From Galaxea fascicularis (taxonomy: Eukaryota; Cnidaria; Anthozoa; Scleractinia; Euphylliidae): a stretch of 64,000 nt of DNA. The stretch covers positions 36,218,595 through 36,282,594 of the forward strand of contig OX419338.1 in the NCBI GenBank assembly GCA_948470475.1, written 5' to 3'. A model generated the notes under the pieces. The model searched no databases. It had not been told where the DNA came from and was given only the letters and a program-made list of their open reading frames with translations. Both the position numbers and the translations under genes were made by a program. This document shows, in pieces, positions 12,192-24,060 of the stretch (position 1 is the first letter of the stretch; every line of letters starts with the position of its first letter).

Positions 12192-15039
12192 GTGATTACT
12201 TATTAATAATACACTTGAAAAAATAGACTACTTATAAAGCTTCAAGCCCATACATTGACTACTGAGGTACGCAGAAAATATCGAAAATATCTGGAGATCA
12301 CCGGAAGTGTTCGGTAATCTTCGGAAATCTTCGGTAGTGTTCGGGTAATCTTTGGTAATCTTCGGAAGTGTTCGGGTGATCATCGGAAGCATTCGGGTGA
12401 TCTTCAGAAGTGTTCGGCGATCTTCGGAAATCTTCGTGTGGTCTTCGGAAATCTTCGGAAGCTTTCGCACGATATTCGGCGGTCTTCGAAATACATCGGT
12501 TGGTCTTCGGAAGTCTTCGAGTCTTCGTTTTAACTTCGGAAATCTTCGTTGTAATTTGCACTCGTGTTACACTTTTGCACTGGTGTTACACTTTTTTGCA
12601 CTGATGTTACACTTAAACTGCACTGCTCTCAGCCAATCACAATCGAGTAATTTTTTCAAGTGTATTATTACGTTGGAAATACCAGTGCAAATTACAACAA
12701 AGATTTTCAAAATTAAAACAAAGAGACTTGAAGACTGCTGGGTTGCCAACTGACATTTTGAAGACCGCCAAGGATCATACGAAACCTTCCAAAGATTTCC
12801 GAAGATCGTGCGAACCTTCTGAAGATTTCTGAAGATCACCCAAACACTTTTGAAGATTTCTGAAGACTTCCAAAGGTTCTCTGTAGACTTCGACAGTCTC
12901 TGGAGATCTCCAAAGATAGCCCAAAGGTCATCAGATATTTTCAAAGTGTTTCCAAGTTTCCGTAATTTTTGGAAGATCAAGAGCAATGCCTTCTGCATAT
13001 CTCAGTAGTCAATGTATGCTTCAAGGCTTTAAATAGTCTATTTTTCAAGTGTGTTATTAATAAGTAATCATATGATTTTCCCCCTGCAATTTGGAAGCAC
13101 TAATTTTGTGAAATCTCCTCGGCTTATTTATTCCAAATTTCACAAGAAAAATCATGTGATTACCTATACCCAATGACCAAATCACAATTTAAATGTTAAA
13201 TTTATTTTCCACTTTGTATCAGATCCAAGAGGATTTAAAGTTGAAAATATCCGGCAGCTGGATGAGGAGGAAAAATTAGAATATGGTGACTCAGATGATG
13301 AGGAATTTAAGGTGGCACTGCCTCTAAAGAAAAGCAAGCCTAAAAAAGTGCGCAACTACAAGAACAAGATGGAAAACTGGGAAAATGCAGAGGTACTGTT
13401 ATGTACAATTTTTTCCAGAATTTGATTTTCAGTGGGTAATTAACAAATCGAATGTGGTTTAGCGTTGTCTGTACTCTTATTGACAACGATATTAGTCATC
13501 ACAGTGGTCAACACAGTGGTCAACATGTCGTGGACTTGCGAGGCGCAGCCAAGTGAGTCCACAACACATTTTGATCACTGTGATGACGAATATTGTTGTC
13601 GATAAGAGTACAGACAATGCTAAACCACATTTGATTTGGTTTTCACCACAATATTGGTGTCAAAGAAATGTTTATTTCAGAGCACGAGAGATGAAAAAGG
13701 CATTGCGTGACAAGTTGACGCAAGCAGCGCTGTTTAGATTCTTATTGAAAAGGGCAAATTAGCCAATCAAATTGTGAGATTACCAGCAATTGTGGTAAAA
13801 TGTTTTGTTTACTGTGAAGGAAAGTCAATGTTTCTATAGAGTTTTTAAAGTATTGGGCAATGGGTGAAATTGCAATGGCAGAAAGCTTTACAGTGTGTTT
13901 TTTTTTTCCAGGCTGTAAATTTGTCATATCAAGACCTTGGACATCCTTATCAGAAAAAAGAATTCCAGAGAGTGCTGAGAAGACTTATAAGATGTGAACA
14001 CATTCAGCTTATTGAGAACTCCCTCACAGACTTAAGCAGCATCTTACTTCCAAGGTTTGTATAGTTTAAATTCATACTTCATGTATACACCATGTAAAGG
14101 CTCAAACATGTAATACATACAATAAGAACAGAGTTAAACATTTTTTATTGATCATTTTACAGTATGCTCCCTGTGTTCTATGGGTAATTTATTTATTATG
14201 TTGATTACAGGTGTACACATCTTTATCTTCAAAGGAATTTTATCACAGACTTTAAGGTAAGGTAATCATAAATTGGACAAAGTTTTTGGGTAGAATATTA
14301 TTCTACAGAGTTATTATAAACCAGTCTGATTATGATAATTATTTCCACAATTCATATTTTACTGTGCTGGACCTTGTTAAATACTGACACCATTTTATTT
14401 TACTCACAGAAACTCCCCAAAGCGCCTTTGCTTGAACACCTGTCTTTGCAACAGAACAACGTTCAGAGTTTAAATGGACTAGAGGTCCTCAGAAAAACAG
14501 GAGTACAGTCCTTGGTACTTAAAGGAAATCCAGTTGAATTAGACCCCCATTACAGACAAAAGTAAGTCAATTTGTGTTAACATGGTTGTAGAAAGTATAT
14601 ATTCCCATCCTGTGGATGTGGATCAGAAATGTTAAGGAACTTGATAGGAGGACAGTCTGAAAAGCAAAATTTTTATTTAAGTCAAGTAGTAGCTAAATTA
14701 AACAGAAGAGTTTCACCATGCATTAATTAATCTTCAAATATGTCTGAAAAGTATTGCAGTTCAATGAATGCTTTTAGGAAGAATAATATTATTGTTGCTT
14801 CATTATCTCAGAAAAGTGCGTGTTTACCTCCAAATTCCAGTTACCTTACTAAGGTCTACTTCTCCTACACAGTCCTACACTTCACATTCCTTATAATTAT
14901 AGCTTAATCTCTAGATCTTTTTTCTCTTTTCAGGGTTTTTAGAATTTTACCTCAACTTCAGCTTTTGGATGGTATTCCAATGTTAGACAGTGATTCAGAG
15001 GATGGTGTATACAGTGCAAGGACTTGTGTTATATCATAG
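10835..15039 (+). CDS. leucine-rich-repeat protein, acidic, of unknown specific function
   Basis: Eight in-phase exons: 10835-10860, 10951-11077, 11535-11628, 13223-13392, 13912-14054, 14211-14256, 14410-14561, 14934-15039; 287 residues. The N-terminal half is charged and probably disordered, with an acidic stretch ([10 protein letters not shown]) next to a lysine-rich one ([14 protein letters not shown]) that could be a nuclear signal. The C-terminal half has short SDS22-like leucine-rich repeats ([54 protein letters not shown]) closed by an LRR-cap-like segment ([19 protein letters not shown]). Such caps occur in axonemal and nuclear LRR proteins that bind partners. There is no signal peptide or membrane segment. 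I do not recognise a named orthologue. AATAAA at 15943-15948 is the likely poly(A) signal. Confidence 0.85.
12031..13171. repeat. composite foldback repeat with TTCGG-rich minisatellite arms
   Basis: It lies in the 1.6-kb intron 11629-13222 of the LRR gene. At 12031-12198 is a near-perfect hairpin (arms about 65 bp around GCAATTTGGAATAAATAAGC), and a diverged copy sits at 13064-13171. Between them two arms of about 90 bp (about 12190-12290 and 12985-13080) face each other. Each adjoins a degenerate 10-11-bp array: TCTTCGGAA-type units at 12298-12548 and the complementary CGAAGATTTC-type units at 12756-12968. GTGTTACACTT units lie at the centre (12560-12615). Apparent open frames here are low-complexity translations of the array. 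Confidence 0.8.
13444..13639. mobile_element. inverted-repeat MITE in an LRR-gene intron
   Basis: The left arm (CAAATCGAATGTGGTTTAGC, continuing TTGTCTGTACTCTTATTGAC) is repeated in inverted form at 13575-13639. Arms are about 65 bp with a few mismatches. The loop holds a direct repeat (CACAGTGGTCAA twice). Non-coding; it lies 52 bases after the exon ending at 13392. Confidence 0.75.
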
Positions 15040-15965
15040 CAGAAGTCCAATCTTGATGAGCATTGGTGTTACTTTGGGCATAATGGTTGATGAACTGCCT
15101 GTGACTTACAGCCATTCTTCCAAGGAAATTATGGGCATTTTTATGGTCATCAGAGGATTGATTAGTAACATAAAAGAGAAGGGCATATTGAGTCAAGAAT
15201 TTGCACAAAGAGCTGGTTAAAACTGTAATAATGCAAAGCCTTTGAATATGAGAATGGCCTGAAGATGGGACATCAGTAGACATTTTGGAATGTTGCAACT
15301 TGAGGCATGTGAAGTTATGGTCTCACCTTGCTGACAGACAAACCTTTCTTGCTGTGCAAGGGGAAAAAAAAACAGCATATGTGTTTTTGTGAAAAGAAAA
15401 TACCAATACAGACCCTAAATATTTTAAAATCTTTTGAGCAGATTACAATGAAGCAAAATTTTATTGTCCCATTCAAGAAATCTCAGTGCAAAATATTATG
15501 ATACCTTAATTATAAGTACTGAGATTGTCACCACCATTTTCAGGGCATGAGTTTAGAGAAAAGGGTGAATTAATGATAAACATTTGTCAATTAATATTAT
15601 CTTTGTTTCTGAACAACTACATTTTTAACATGCAGTCACCAGCCTCTGTTTTTATTTATCAGCATGGAAAAATTCAGAGAACTTAAACTTTGAAATATAC
15701 CTGGTGATTTAAATCCTCAGTAGTTTATTTTAACTAGTGGTACTGTACATTTTTGTGCAAGTTCCAAGGTCAAGGTGATGACATACATGTAAGGGTTTAT
15801 TTCATCTTTTCAAAGCATGTAGAAGCTTACACAGTTGTAAATAATTGTAAAAAGTAAATAGTTTTGATTGTTTTATGCAAAGATGTCCATATATCAGTAA
15901 TAATTTATTTATGACTCATTCAAGGAGTATTGAGAAAGGCAAAATAAAATCCCAACTTTAAAAAG
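15040..15965 (+). other. 3' UTR of the LRR gene
   Basis: No protein-like frame follows the stop at 15039, and AATAAA occurs at 15943-15948. This gives a 3' UTR of about 0.9 kb. The short open frames here look like chance. Confidence 0.5.
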
Positions 15966-16297
15966 TGCTGGTTGTGGATGTATGTTTTGTTGAGGTTACC
16001 TGAAAATTCAGTTGCTAACCAAGTGGTCACAAGTGGGTTTTCTTTTTCTTTTTCTTTTTTTTTTTTCACTACTGCACAAGTACTGTTCATAACTGTACTT
16101 CATTGTTTGATTCATAGTTCAAATGTGCGAGTTTCATATATTTACACTCTATTCACAAAGTTAGGCAGAAAGACCTTCCTGTTCAAATATAGGATGTCAT
16201 ATATTTGTATTCACCTTTTCATCCCTCACAGGTTTATTATGTAATGTTTAAAAAACGAGCTGGAGTGTTTTATCGGGTTTAAAACCACGAGGCGTAG

Positions 16298-16768
16298 CCA
16301 AGTGGTTTTTGACCAGATAAAACACGTGCTGCGAGTTTTTTGAACGGCTTCAAAAACATTCCACAAAGAGCGTGTCCCTCTGGTCTCAAAACAATGGTTC
16401 AAATTGTGAGAGGTGAACATTAGCATACAAGAAAAACAAGCTATGCCTTATTAGTATTCTTTATATAAAGAATACTAACGAGGAGTGTTTTATCAGGATT
16501 AAAGCTCATACACGTGACGTTTTATCGAGTGGTTTTACCAAGTGGTTTTTGACCAGATAAAACACGTGCTGCGAGTTTTTTGAACGGCTTCAAAAACATT
16601 CCACAAAGAGCGTGTCCCTCTGGTCTCAAAACAATGGTTCAAATTGTGAGAGGTGAACATTAGCATACAAGAAAAACAAGCTATGCCTTATTAGTATTCT
16701 TTATATAAAGAATACTAACGAGGAGTGTTTTATCAGGATTAAAGCTCATACACGTGACGTTTTATCGA
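16298..16768. repeat. perfect tandem duplication, 240-bp period
   Basis: Bases 16298-16528 and 16538-16768 are identical over 231 bp. Within the unit, AAAACACGTGCTGCGAGTTT and upstream AAACGAGCTGGAGTGTTTTA form an inverted pair, so a foldback element was duplicated. Zero divergence means a very recent duplication or an assembly artefact. Confidence 0.9.
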
Positions 16769-16837
16769 TGATTTGATAGGCTGTTAGGCTCATGAATTAT
16801 TAATGAGTTTGAAGAACCCACTAAAGACCACCTCCCA

Positions 16838-16965
16838 GTTGGTTTGTTTAGCTCATTTGGTAGGGCACTGCCATCATGGGTTCGACTCTTGCATGAGCCT
16901 GAAATTTTTTCAGGCCTTATTTTCACCACTAAGTAGTGTTGATAACTGTAATGATCACTTCTTTC
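16838..16965 (+). mobile_element. tRNA-derived SINE relic with A and B boxes
   Basis: TTTAGCTCATTTGGTAGGGC (16847-16866) resembles a tRNA D-arm/A box, and GGGTTCGACTC (16878-16888) is a B box. The spacing is shorter than in an intact tRNA, and a CCTGAAATTTTTTCAGG palindrome tail follows. It is not a functional tRNA gene because no acceptor stem pairs. Pol III-transcribed SINEs with this head and tail are my best explanation. Confidence 0.65.
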
Positions 16966-18360
16966 TTTAATGTCGTTTTTTTCTGTTATTGCCAAAGATG
17001 ATTATCTGTGGAATGTTATCGTTTTAGCTGTCATTGACTTAATGGACAACGAAAATCCTTACAAGCTGACTCAAAATGTCTGTGAAATGGGAGACTGTCC
17101 CCATTGAAAGTGTGTAGAAAACTGAGAGTTCTGGGCTCAGCCAAGGTGAGTTTAGATCACCTGTCAGAGAACAAGTATTGACTGTAATGAATTTAACACC
17201 CACTTTTACGGACACTGTTTTAACTGCTATGCAAAATTTTGTAATTTCAAAAACAAGTTTTCTTCGTAGTCAAGGCAAGATTCTTCGATTTCTGCCTATG
17301 ACTCTGATTTCTTTTAAGTTGTCCGTTTACCCGCTGCCGAGGAACTAGCACATCAAGATTCTTCTCCTTGAATTAGAAATATAACCTGGTTACCCAAGGT
17401 TCATCAGTAGGGGTCAGAGGGAAGATCCAGATGGGTGTCGTGGCCATCAGGACCGAGAGGTATAACTCACGTGGAATCATTTTCTCTCACTCATCACGTT
17501 CCTCACTGAGCCCCGCAGGGCTACAGGTAAGGATCACCCTAACTGATGATAGCTAGAAATCTTTTATCTTGAGGTATTTACATCCTAATCACAATACAAC
17601 ACTTGTGGGATGCAAGATAGCAATGTACTGCCACATTTTGGTTACAGGTATTGAATTATATTGGTTTAAGAATAATAATCTAATCAAAATGACCGTTATT
17701 CAACCTTTATTAAAAATTTTCTAGACCTACAAAGCGTTTGTTGCAATTTTGTTCAATTCACGTAACGCGCATGCGCAGTAATGTCATGCCTTTTGAAGCG
17801 ACCGTCAAAATAAGACAGCTAAATTGTCTCTGATTTCCAACAAATCACTCACGCCAGTAGGAATAGATCAGAAACATTTGTACAATTTCACAAGGACAAC
17901 TCCGTGCTTTCAGTGAAACCCGAAAATAAGGGATAAATCCAGTAAATGTTTGTGCATGATCTCTTTTAGCCTTTCCTTTTTAAATAACTTGAATGCAGAG
18001 GAGAAACAAAAAATGTAAATTTATTAACAGTTAGTTTCAAAAGCTTTCGATAGCGTGTATAGAGATTTTTACCACGTGGTTATTGCGCAATCTTTGCGCA
18101 TGCTTGTCAGCAGCAGTCTGGAACCATATGGACCACAACAAACAAAACAAAAAAACTATGGAGAATAAACAGGTTTTAATGTTTTCGTTTTTACAGGGTT
18201 TGTTCTTCGGTTTTCAACTGTATCTGCGTAGTAAACATTTTCTGATAAAGTTACGGAAGGTGAAGATTCACAAAACGTTCCTCAACGGCTGATTAGAGCC
18301 ATTTTCTCGACGTCTCAAGACTGGTTCAAAAGCGATATTTATTTGTCGCTTTAGTCAAAG
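16966..18360. other. intergenic stretch, no gene seen
   Basis: No protein-like frame with splice support is seen on either strand. Short frames, such as 18083-18292 (+), have no recognisable content. The sequence looks mostly unique, with AT-rich parts and no clear terminal inverted repeats. Confidence 0.4.
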
Positions 18361-18817
18361 AGCACTTTTCAATTGAGTGTCGTAGAACCAAAACCAAACC
18401 ACTTCAGCCGATCGCAACAAAACGAACAGTCGATGAGCCGTATACGAAGTAGCCTGCGTGGCAGGCGCTAGAAAGGGGAAGGGAGAAGGGAAAGGAAGCT
18501 TCTTCTTCCCTTCTCCCTCGCTCCACGCGTTTCGCGTGCGCCCAATTTTCCCCTTTCCCTTCCCCTTTCTAGCGCCTGCCACGCAGGCTAAATACGAAGC
18601 CATTGCATGTAACCGCATAAAGCGCAAGAAATTGCGCGCGCAGTCGCGATTGGTTTTGGTTTTTATTACTTAAAAAAAGTAGCGCGACTTTTGCTGGCCA
18701 ATTACAGAGTTGATAATGTAAGTTGACCACCGTACACGGATTCTAAAAGATGACGTTTCGAGCGTTAGCCCTTTGTCAGAACTCCGTTGATAAACCCAAA
18801 TTTTTGTGTACAACTCC

Positions 18818-18849
<32 letters not shown>

Positions 18850-18905
18850 GCTAACGCCTTTACAGCAAACGCAATTAACTCTCGACACTCAATTGAAAAC
18901 CTCTA
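18361..18905. mobile_element. MITE copy A with TIR AGCACTTTTCAATTGAGTGT, carrying nested insertions
   Basis: The left end AGCACTTTTCAATTGAGTGT and the right end CGACACTCAATTGAAAACCT are inverted copies. The interior (GATTGGTTTTGGTTTT and GGCCAATTACAGAG) matches a second copy at 21535-21820. Copy A is interrupted by the 142-bp element at 18450-18591 and by about 157 bp at 18710-18866, which carries GACGTTTCGAGCGTTAGCCC, a separate repeat. Comparison with copy B shows both insertions are extra sequence. Confidence 0.75.
18450..18591. mobile_element. hAT-like MITE with 8-bp target-site duplication
   Basis: The terminal inverted repeats are perfect over 31 bp (18450-18480 and 18560-18590), beginning TAGCCTGCGTGGCAGGCGCT. 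The element is flanked by ATACGAAG at 18442-18449 and again at 18592-18599, an 8-bp duplication as made by hAT transposases. It is inserted inside the older element 18361-18905. No coding capacity; the transposase must come from elsewhere. Confidence 0.9.
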
Positions 18906-19710
18906 AACCTTGGAATCGGTGTTTTTCTTTACATCCTGAAAATCCTGACTACTATGGTAAAACAGTAATGCATGTGCCATGACCAGATCGGTATAAATAG
19001 GTTGCCAAAAGGTAAAGATTGGACCAGAGGAGCTAGAGCTTTCTCACGATATAAAATACGTACATTAACAGAGAAGTATAAATAGTTTTACACCTGCATT
19101 ATTCAATTCTGACCTGGTAGTTAACTGAGATTTGCTTTGTTGTTTTAATAAAATGTTGGTTCAATAAGTGAGCAACTAATTCAATAATTGTCCTTGCCAA
19201 TGACAATGGCCAAACGAGCTTCCTGTCTCTTAGGGGAGACGCATACTGAACCCTTGAAAAGGACATTAATACAACGACAGCGACAGCCACAGGACCGACT
19301 TCTTTCGCTATGAAATTCAATTATTAAAGAAGGTATTATGACAAATAACTGACTTATAACAACCAAATAGCCATAATTCCCAAACCATCAGCCTCTCCGC
19401 AGCTTCAATCCTTGCCCTTATCGCAGATATTCAGTGCAAGACTGCAGCTCTTAACATTCATGGTAGTTCGCAGCTCCTGAGTTCTTTTCTTAAAAGATCG
19501 TAGCCTTTGACTGTTAATTCTTTTAAACAGTTCCTCGGAGATCGATCTTCTTTGAATTCCAAGTCTATTTTCAAGTGGAATTTAACCATTTGTGGGATTC
19601 CTGAAACGATCGTCGATATAAGAGCACATTTTCGGCATCACTGAAATGACGTAACAATTAAACCTCTGGCGTCATATTTTGGTTCCCTCGAACGTAGGCG
19701 GCCGGCGTGA
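18906..19710. other. 3' flank of the minus-strand coiled-coil gene
   Basis: No protein-like exon is seen. Part of this stretch is probably the 3' UTR of the minus-strand gene ending at 19711, but I could not assign a convincing minus-strand AATAAA. Confidence 0.35.
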
Positions 19711-22700
19711 TCAGAAGAACATGATGTTATCTGGCACCATAGCAATTGCCTCATTATATCTCTGTTGCCATAATGTCGCTTGAGCTTCTTCTTTTGCCAG
19801 AATTTCTGCCATGTTTGCACATCTCCGCCATAGCTTTGCCCTTCGCTCCTTGAGGAAGGTGCCATCCTTGTCTAGCTGGTCCGCTATTTTGAGTTGTTCG
19901 ACTTTGTGTTTTACTGCTTCCTCAATGTTACGCTAAAGAATTGAATATAGCAAGTTAGAACGTTAAATATTTTTTGTAAATCACTTTGCAAAGTTTTACA
20001 CGAACTAGCAATACAACTTCCACCGCAACATTGGGAGCCCGAGTCAATATCAACTCAGTTCAGTTCGAGCGCAGTTTTCAATAAGGCCGGCGTTCTTATC
20101 TTGAAGGGTTAAGGAAATGGAAGGCTTCGTGGGTGTGTCACGAAGTCAAGAGCAGACTTCTTGTTTCCACGTAAAAAACATTTTATTTGTCTGTAGTATA
20201 ACTTCAGGAAGATTCTCCAGGTCATGCTATCTCGAGCCATATATATAACAGTCGATTACATCACACCTATTTCTAAAACACTATTTTTAGTAGTAAAAAC
20301 ATTCTAGACACTCATGATGAGATATCCTGAAAATAACTGAACAGAATGTTCCGGAATAAGGAGACGTTTCTAGCACAGCTTATGAAATAGTGACGCGGCA
20401 GTTCAATGTTCTAAATTGTTCTCTAGTTTTCTGGAAACTTCGTTACAGGGTGTATGTTTAAGGAAAAAGCTTCGGGCAGAAACAGCTCATGCAACGAGGA
20501 AAAGGTAAGTTGGTCACAGTGAAGAGATTTAAAATCTGTCGTCTTGACCGCTGAACATTCATCAAAATTCGCGTTGAAGTTAGTTACTATCAAATTGAGA
20601 CGAATCTACACCGTTTGATGTGAATACGGATGTCAATTCACGTTCAGTTGATACCAATAAAGTAGGCATTGGCCGTTTTTGAAGTTCATTTGTTCAGTCT
20701 GTGGCACACTGGGATCCCAGTGAGCCCCATATTTATATCTGCGTGGTCGGCCCCACGAAATAGTTTACAGACTCAGGACACCATTCTGAAATTTAACCGC
20801 ACGTCCCGAAAAACTAGTAAGACAAGAAATATTTCCCATCCCCGTCTCTAGTTCTTTTAGTGGTGTTTAATCAAGCCACCTTACTAACCTCGATTGTTAG
20901 ACCTTCTTCCTGTAACTGTACCATTCTCCGTTTAGCGTACTCTGCTCGCCTTTCAGCGAGTCTAGAAGCCACTTCTCGTCCGAACTGTTGGATATCATTT
21001 CGTTGTCGTTCAGCTTCGTATCCCGACACGAAAATTGGCGAAGATCGTCCGGAGTCACACGGCGAAGGGAGCCTTTCTTTGATCTGCCGTAACAACAACA
21101 ACAACAACAACAACTTTATTGACCCTTACACTTAACAACATTGAAATTTACATGAAATAAAAACTAAAACTAAAAGGGTCTTGGCTTCCTAAAATAACTA
21201 GAAAGTTAACAAGGCTAGGAAGCCAAGTTACATAGAATAAATTACAATATTTGGGTCGAAAGAACACACACACACACAAAATTAAACTATAGATAACTCT
21301 AAATAAACGAAATTTACAAGTCATGGGGAAAAAGACAAATATATTAGAAATGAAATCCTGAGTATGATAAATGAAGAATTAAATGTAGGGCAACAAATAA
21401 ATCAGAAATAACTGGGGAGAAATTCGTTACTCAGGGAAAACAGAAACCAAAGTAACATTAATACTGGCACAGCAATTCATTTTTTAATTAAAAAATTAAA
21501 ATGAAGTGAGACATTTTTTGGCAGCTGTTTCATAAAGTGGTTTTCAGTTGAGTGTCGTAAAGCCAAAACTAAAACAATTACTCTGACCAATCACGAGAGA
21601 CGAAGACAGTTCAGTGGACCAATCAGAATTTGAAGTAATTACATGCAACCTGCGCCAAGCGCGGGAAAATGCGCGCGTGCAACCAGCGATTGGTTTTTGT
21701 TTCTGAGAAAGTGGGTTCTGAGAAAGTGCGGCAAGTTTTTCCAACCAATCACAGAGCGAAGTAAAGTAAAACCAACGCAGACGAGAATTACTTTCGACAC
21801 CCAATTGAAAAGTGCTCTGATGTTTTTTTTTTTTTTTGCAATCTACTACAGCAAGCCCTCTGCCCAGAGAATGTTTTAAGACAAATTCTAATCAACGGCC
21901 TCAGAAACTAATGTAACCAATCATACTTTTAAGGTTTGCGACGAGTATGAAACGGTATGGACAAGGATGCTATAGAAGAACTGATTTGGTTATGTATTAT
22001 TTACTACGCTTATTAAACCTATGCACACGTATTTTAGTATAACTTCAATTAATTGACACTGATATGCTAGTTACCTCAGCTATGTTTGCAATTGGTGGGT
22101 ACAATAATTCCGGCGAACGGCTTCTCCCTTGTTCATCACTGATCGGGACAAAGAAATTTTCTCTCAAAGTTGTAGGACTGTCAGCACTTTGAATCTTGAC
22201 CTCGATGCTAGACAAATCCTGTGCGGAAGGAAGGAAGCATTACAAAAGCAAAACAAAATGATAAATGGACTCGACACTTGCAATTTTCATGTTTGGTTGT
22301 TTATTTTTTATTTCATTTTATTTAATTTTTCACTCCTCGAATTCATGAGGAAGATGTAATATTTTTCAAGTCCTGTGCAGAAGCCACTGATTAGGTTTTT
22401 TCTCTTAGTAAAAACGACTGTACAGTGTACAAGCTAGGGTAGTTCTAACTTGTAAGACTGGGTGAAATGACCATTCAAATGAAAGCTACTGAGCAGTGCT
22501 TTCCTGTGGCACCGTTTGATCATGATACAGCACAAGATGGAAATCCAAACGGGTTATATCTCAAGCAAGCCAACAGAAATATACTTGAAGTTTGTACTAA
22601 CCTTGAGGGTATAGTGTCTATCCCAGATCACATGATCATCCGGGAGACTGGAGATTGACTTGTCATCCTCATACGATGCTGCATCATAGAAATAATGATG

Positions 22701-23421
22701 ACACTTGATTATTTGTTTGCCTGATTTTGTTTCTCTCATTATGGTTGTTATATATGGTTGCTTGTTTGTTTGCTTTTTACTAGATCTTACATGTAGATGC
22801 TTTTGCAATACCGTAAACAATTATGATCATGCAAACTGATAAAGCTGATGTTGCATGAAAAAGTTAATGTCGCACCCTTCATAAGTATGTGCTATGTACT
22901 ATTTCTGCATAGTGCTAACATACAATTAAGAATTAAACATGCGATTGATTTTTTTTCTGGGGGCAAGAAAAGAACAACATGCGTTGGTGTTATAAGGATA
23001 GAAGTATGCGTGATAATTACACCTGTTCTTTCTAGTTCTTTCTTTGCTTGGAGTTGAAATTTCCTTGCCCCCTTCAGATAATATTCCAATTGAAGTACCA
23101 CCCACAGACATTTTTTGCTGATAAGTCGTGACTTCTTTTACCATATCAGAATAACGAACTTTAAGTTGGTAATCTGTTCGCTTACACCCTGTCACATTTT
23201 CAGGAAGATTTCACTTCACAAAATGTAAAATTCATTTTTCACTCGGACGTCTGACTCAAAACGAAGATAACTTACCGTAAACAGCGCAGAGAGCTGGGGC
23301 GAGGATTGAAGATAGGGCTGGCTTGAGCGACCTCTCCTGCCAACCGTCTGATCTTTTGAAGATATCTTCTAACGTATCAAGTTCAAACTGAGCCCAGTCT
23401 TCAAATGACCAGCTTGGGAAC
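19711..23421 (-). CDS. coiled-coil protein of unknown function (5' end not found)
   Basis: Six minus-strand exons join in phase: 23421-23276, 23188-23021, 22678-22602, 22218-22075, 21083-20889, 19932-19711, ending at a TGA and giving about 317 codons. The first exon starts with one base of a split codon, so at least one upstream exon is missing. The protein begins FPSWSFEDWAQFELDTLEDI, then has Lys/Ser-rich linkers. It ends in about 130 residues of strongly charged, probably helical sequence (EAERQRNDIQQFGREVASRL; KHKVEQLKIADQLDKDGTFL; KERRAKLWRRCANMAEILAK), suggesting a coiled coil. There is no signal peptide or membrane segment in the visible part. I do not recognise the family. Phase agreement across five junctions makes the gene real; one of them depends on a choice between two adjacent donors near 23021. 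Confidence 0.75.
21093..21112. repeat. (AAC)n microsatellite next to a splice acceptor
   Basis: A run of AAC repeats abuts the exon at 21083-20889. Read on the minus strand it is a GTT repeat, and it serves as the pyrimidine-poor tract just before that exon's acceptor (TTACGGCAG). Confidence 0.8.
21535..21820. mobile_element. MITE copy B, uninterrupted member of the 18361-18905 family
   Basis: It starts near GGTTTTCAGTTGAGTGTCGT and ends CGACACCCAATTGAAAAGTG. The interior shares ACCAATCA and GCGATTGGTTTTTG blocks with copy A. It is about 286 bp, non-coding, and lies in an intron of the coiled-coil gene. Confidence 0.7.
22440..22520. repeat. dispersed repeat fragment also present near 42610
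   Basis: AAATGAAAGCTACTGAGCAG then TGCTTTCCTGTGG here corresponds to CAAGTGAAAGTTACTGAGCA then GTACTTTCCTGAGG at 42610-42645. Two diverged copies in one window imply a dispersed family. Ends not defined. Confidence 0.55.
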
Positions 23422-23928
23422 CTGCAGACACCATAACAATCGATTAATTGGTTCCTCTCTGTTGAATTTTGTTTTTGAATACAGCTTGGAAGCATTTCGC
23501 CAATCGAACCGTTTTGAAGTCTAGTTCCGTTCAAGTCTTAAAACTGACTTTTTACCACCTCTTTTCTAACAGATACTTATCAATTAATTTTAGTAAACTT
23601 CAATAATGCAAATAAATGACTTGAATCTTTGTGGAGGAAAGATAAACATAGATATTTTTTGTTGAAATTACTTACAAGCTCGCCCACTCCGAAATTGTTG
23701 TTTAAGCGTGTAAACTGCAGGTGGCGGGGGTAGAATGAATAAACACCTTAAATATATCTATTCACTTCCTAACAAAATTGAATGGCATGTATCTAATGTG
23801 GCTACCACATATCAGATCGTTTCCTCTCTTTTTCTCGCTCGCTTCGCTTGGATACGTTGCGCATGGGATTGTGGGGATCAGACGTTTCGGCGCCTGGGAC
23901 GAGCCAGTTCAGTGCAAACTCATATACC

Positions 23929-24060
23929 GTAATGATTCTATTTAGCACCCTTCTTCCAATAAGCGTCCATTTTCTAACACGCGTCCCTCTTTAAATGTGT
24001 TTTTGATAATAAGCTCTCCTATTCTAATTAGCGCCCATGTTCCGCGCCACTTCCATCTGT
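23929..24060. repeat. degenerate repeat of AATAAGCGTCC/TAGCGCCC units
   Basis: TTTAGCACCC, AATAAGCGTCC, AACACGCGTCC, AATAAGCTCTCC and AATTAGCGCCC recur about every 25-30 bases. It looks like the end of a dispersed element with internal repeats; no terminal repeats or target duplications identified. Confidence 0.5.

Noticed and set aside
12228..12998. several open frames translating to KISEDH/TEDFRR-like repeats
   Set aside because: They are translations of the TTCGG-rich array and its inverted copy, not proteins.
16847..16888. tRNA gene
   Set aside because: A-box and B-box-like words are present but spacing and stems are wrong; a SINE relic fits better.
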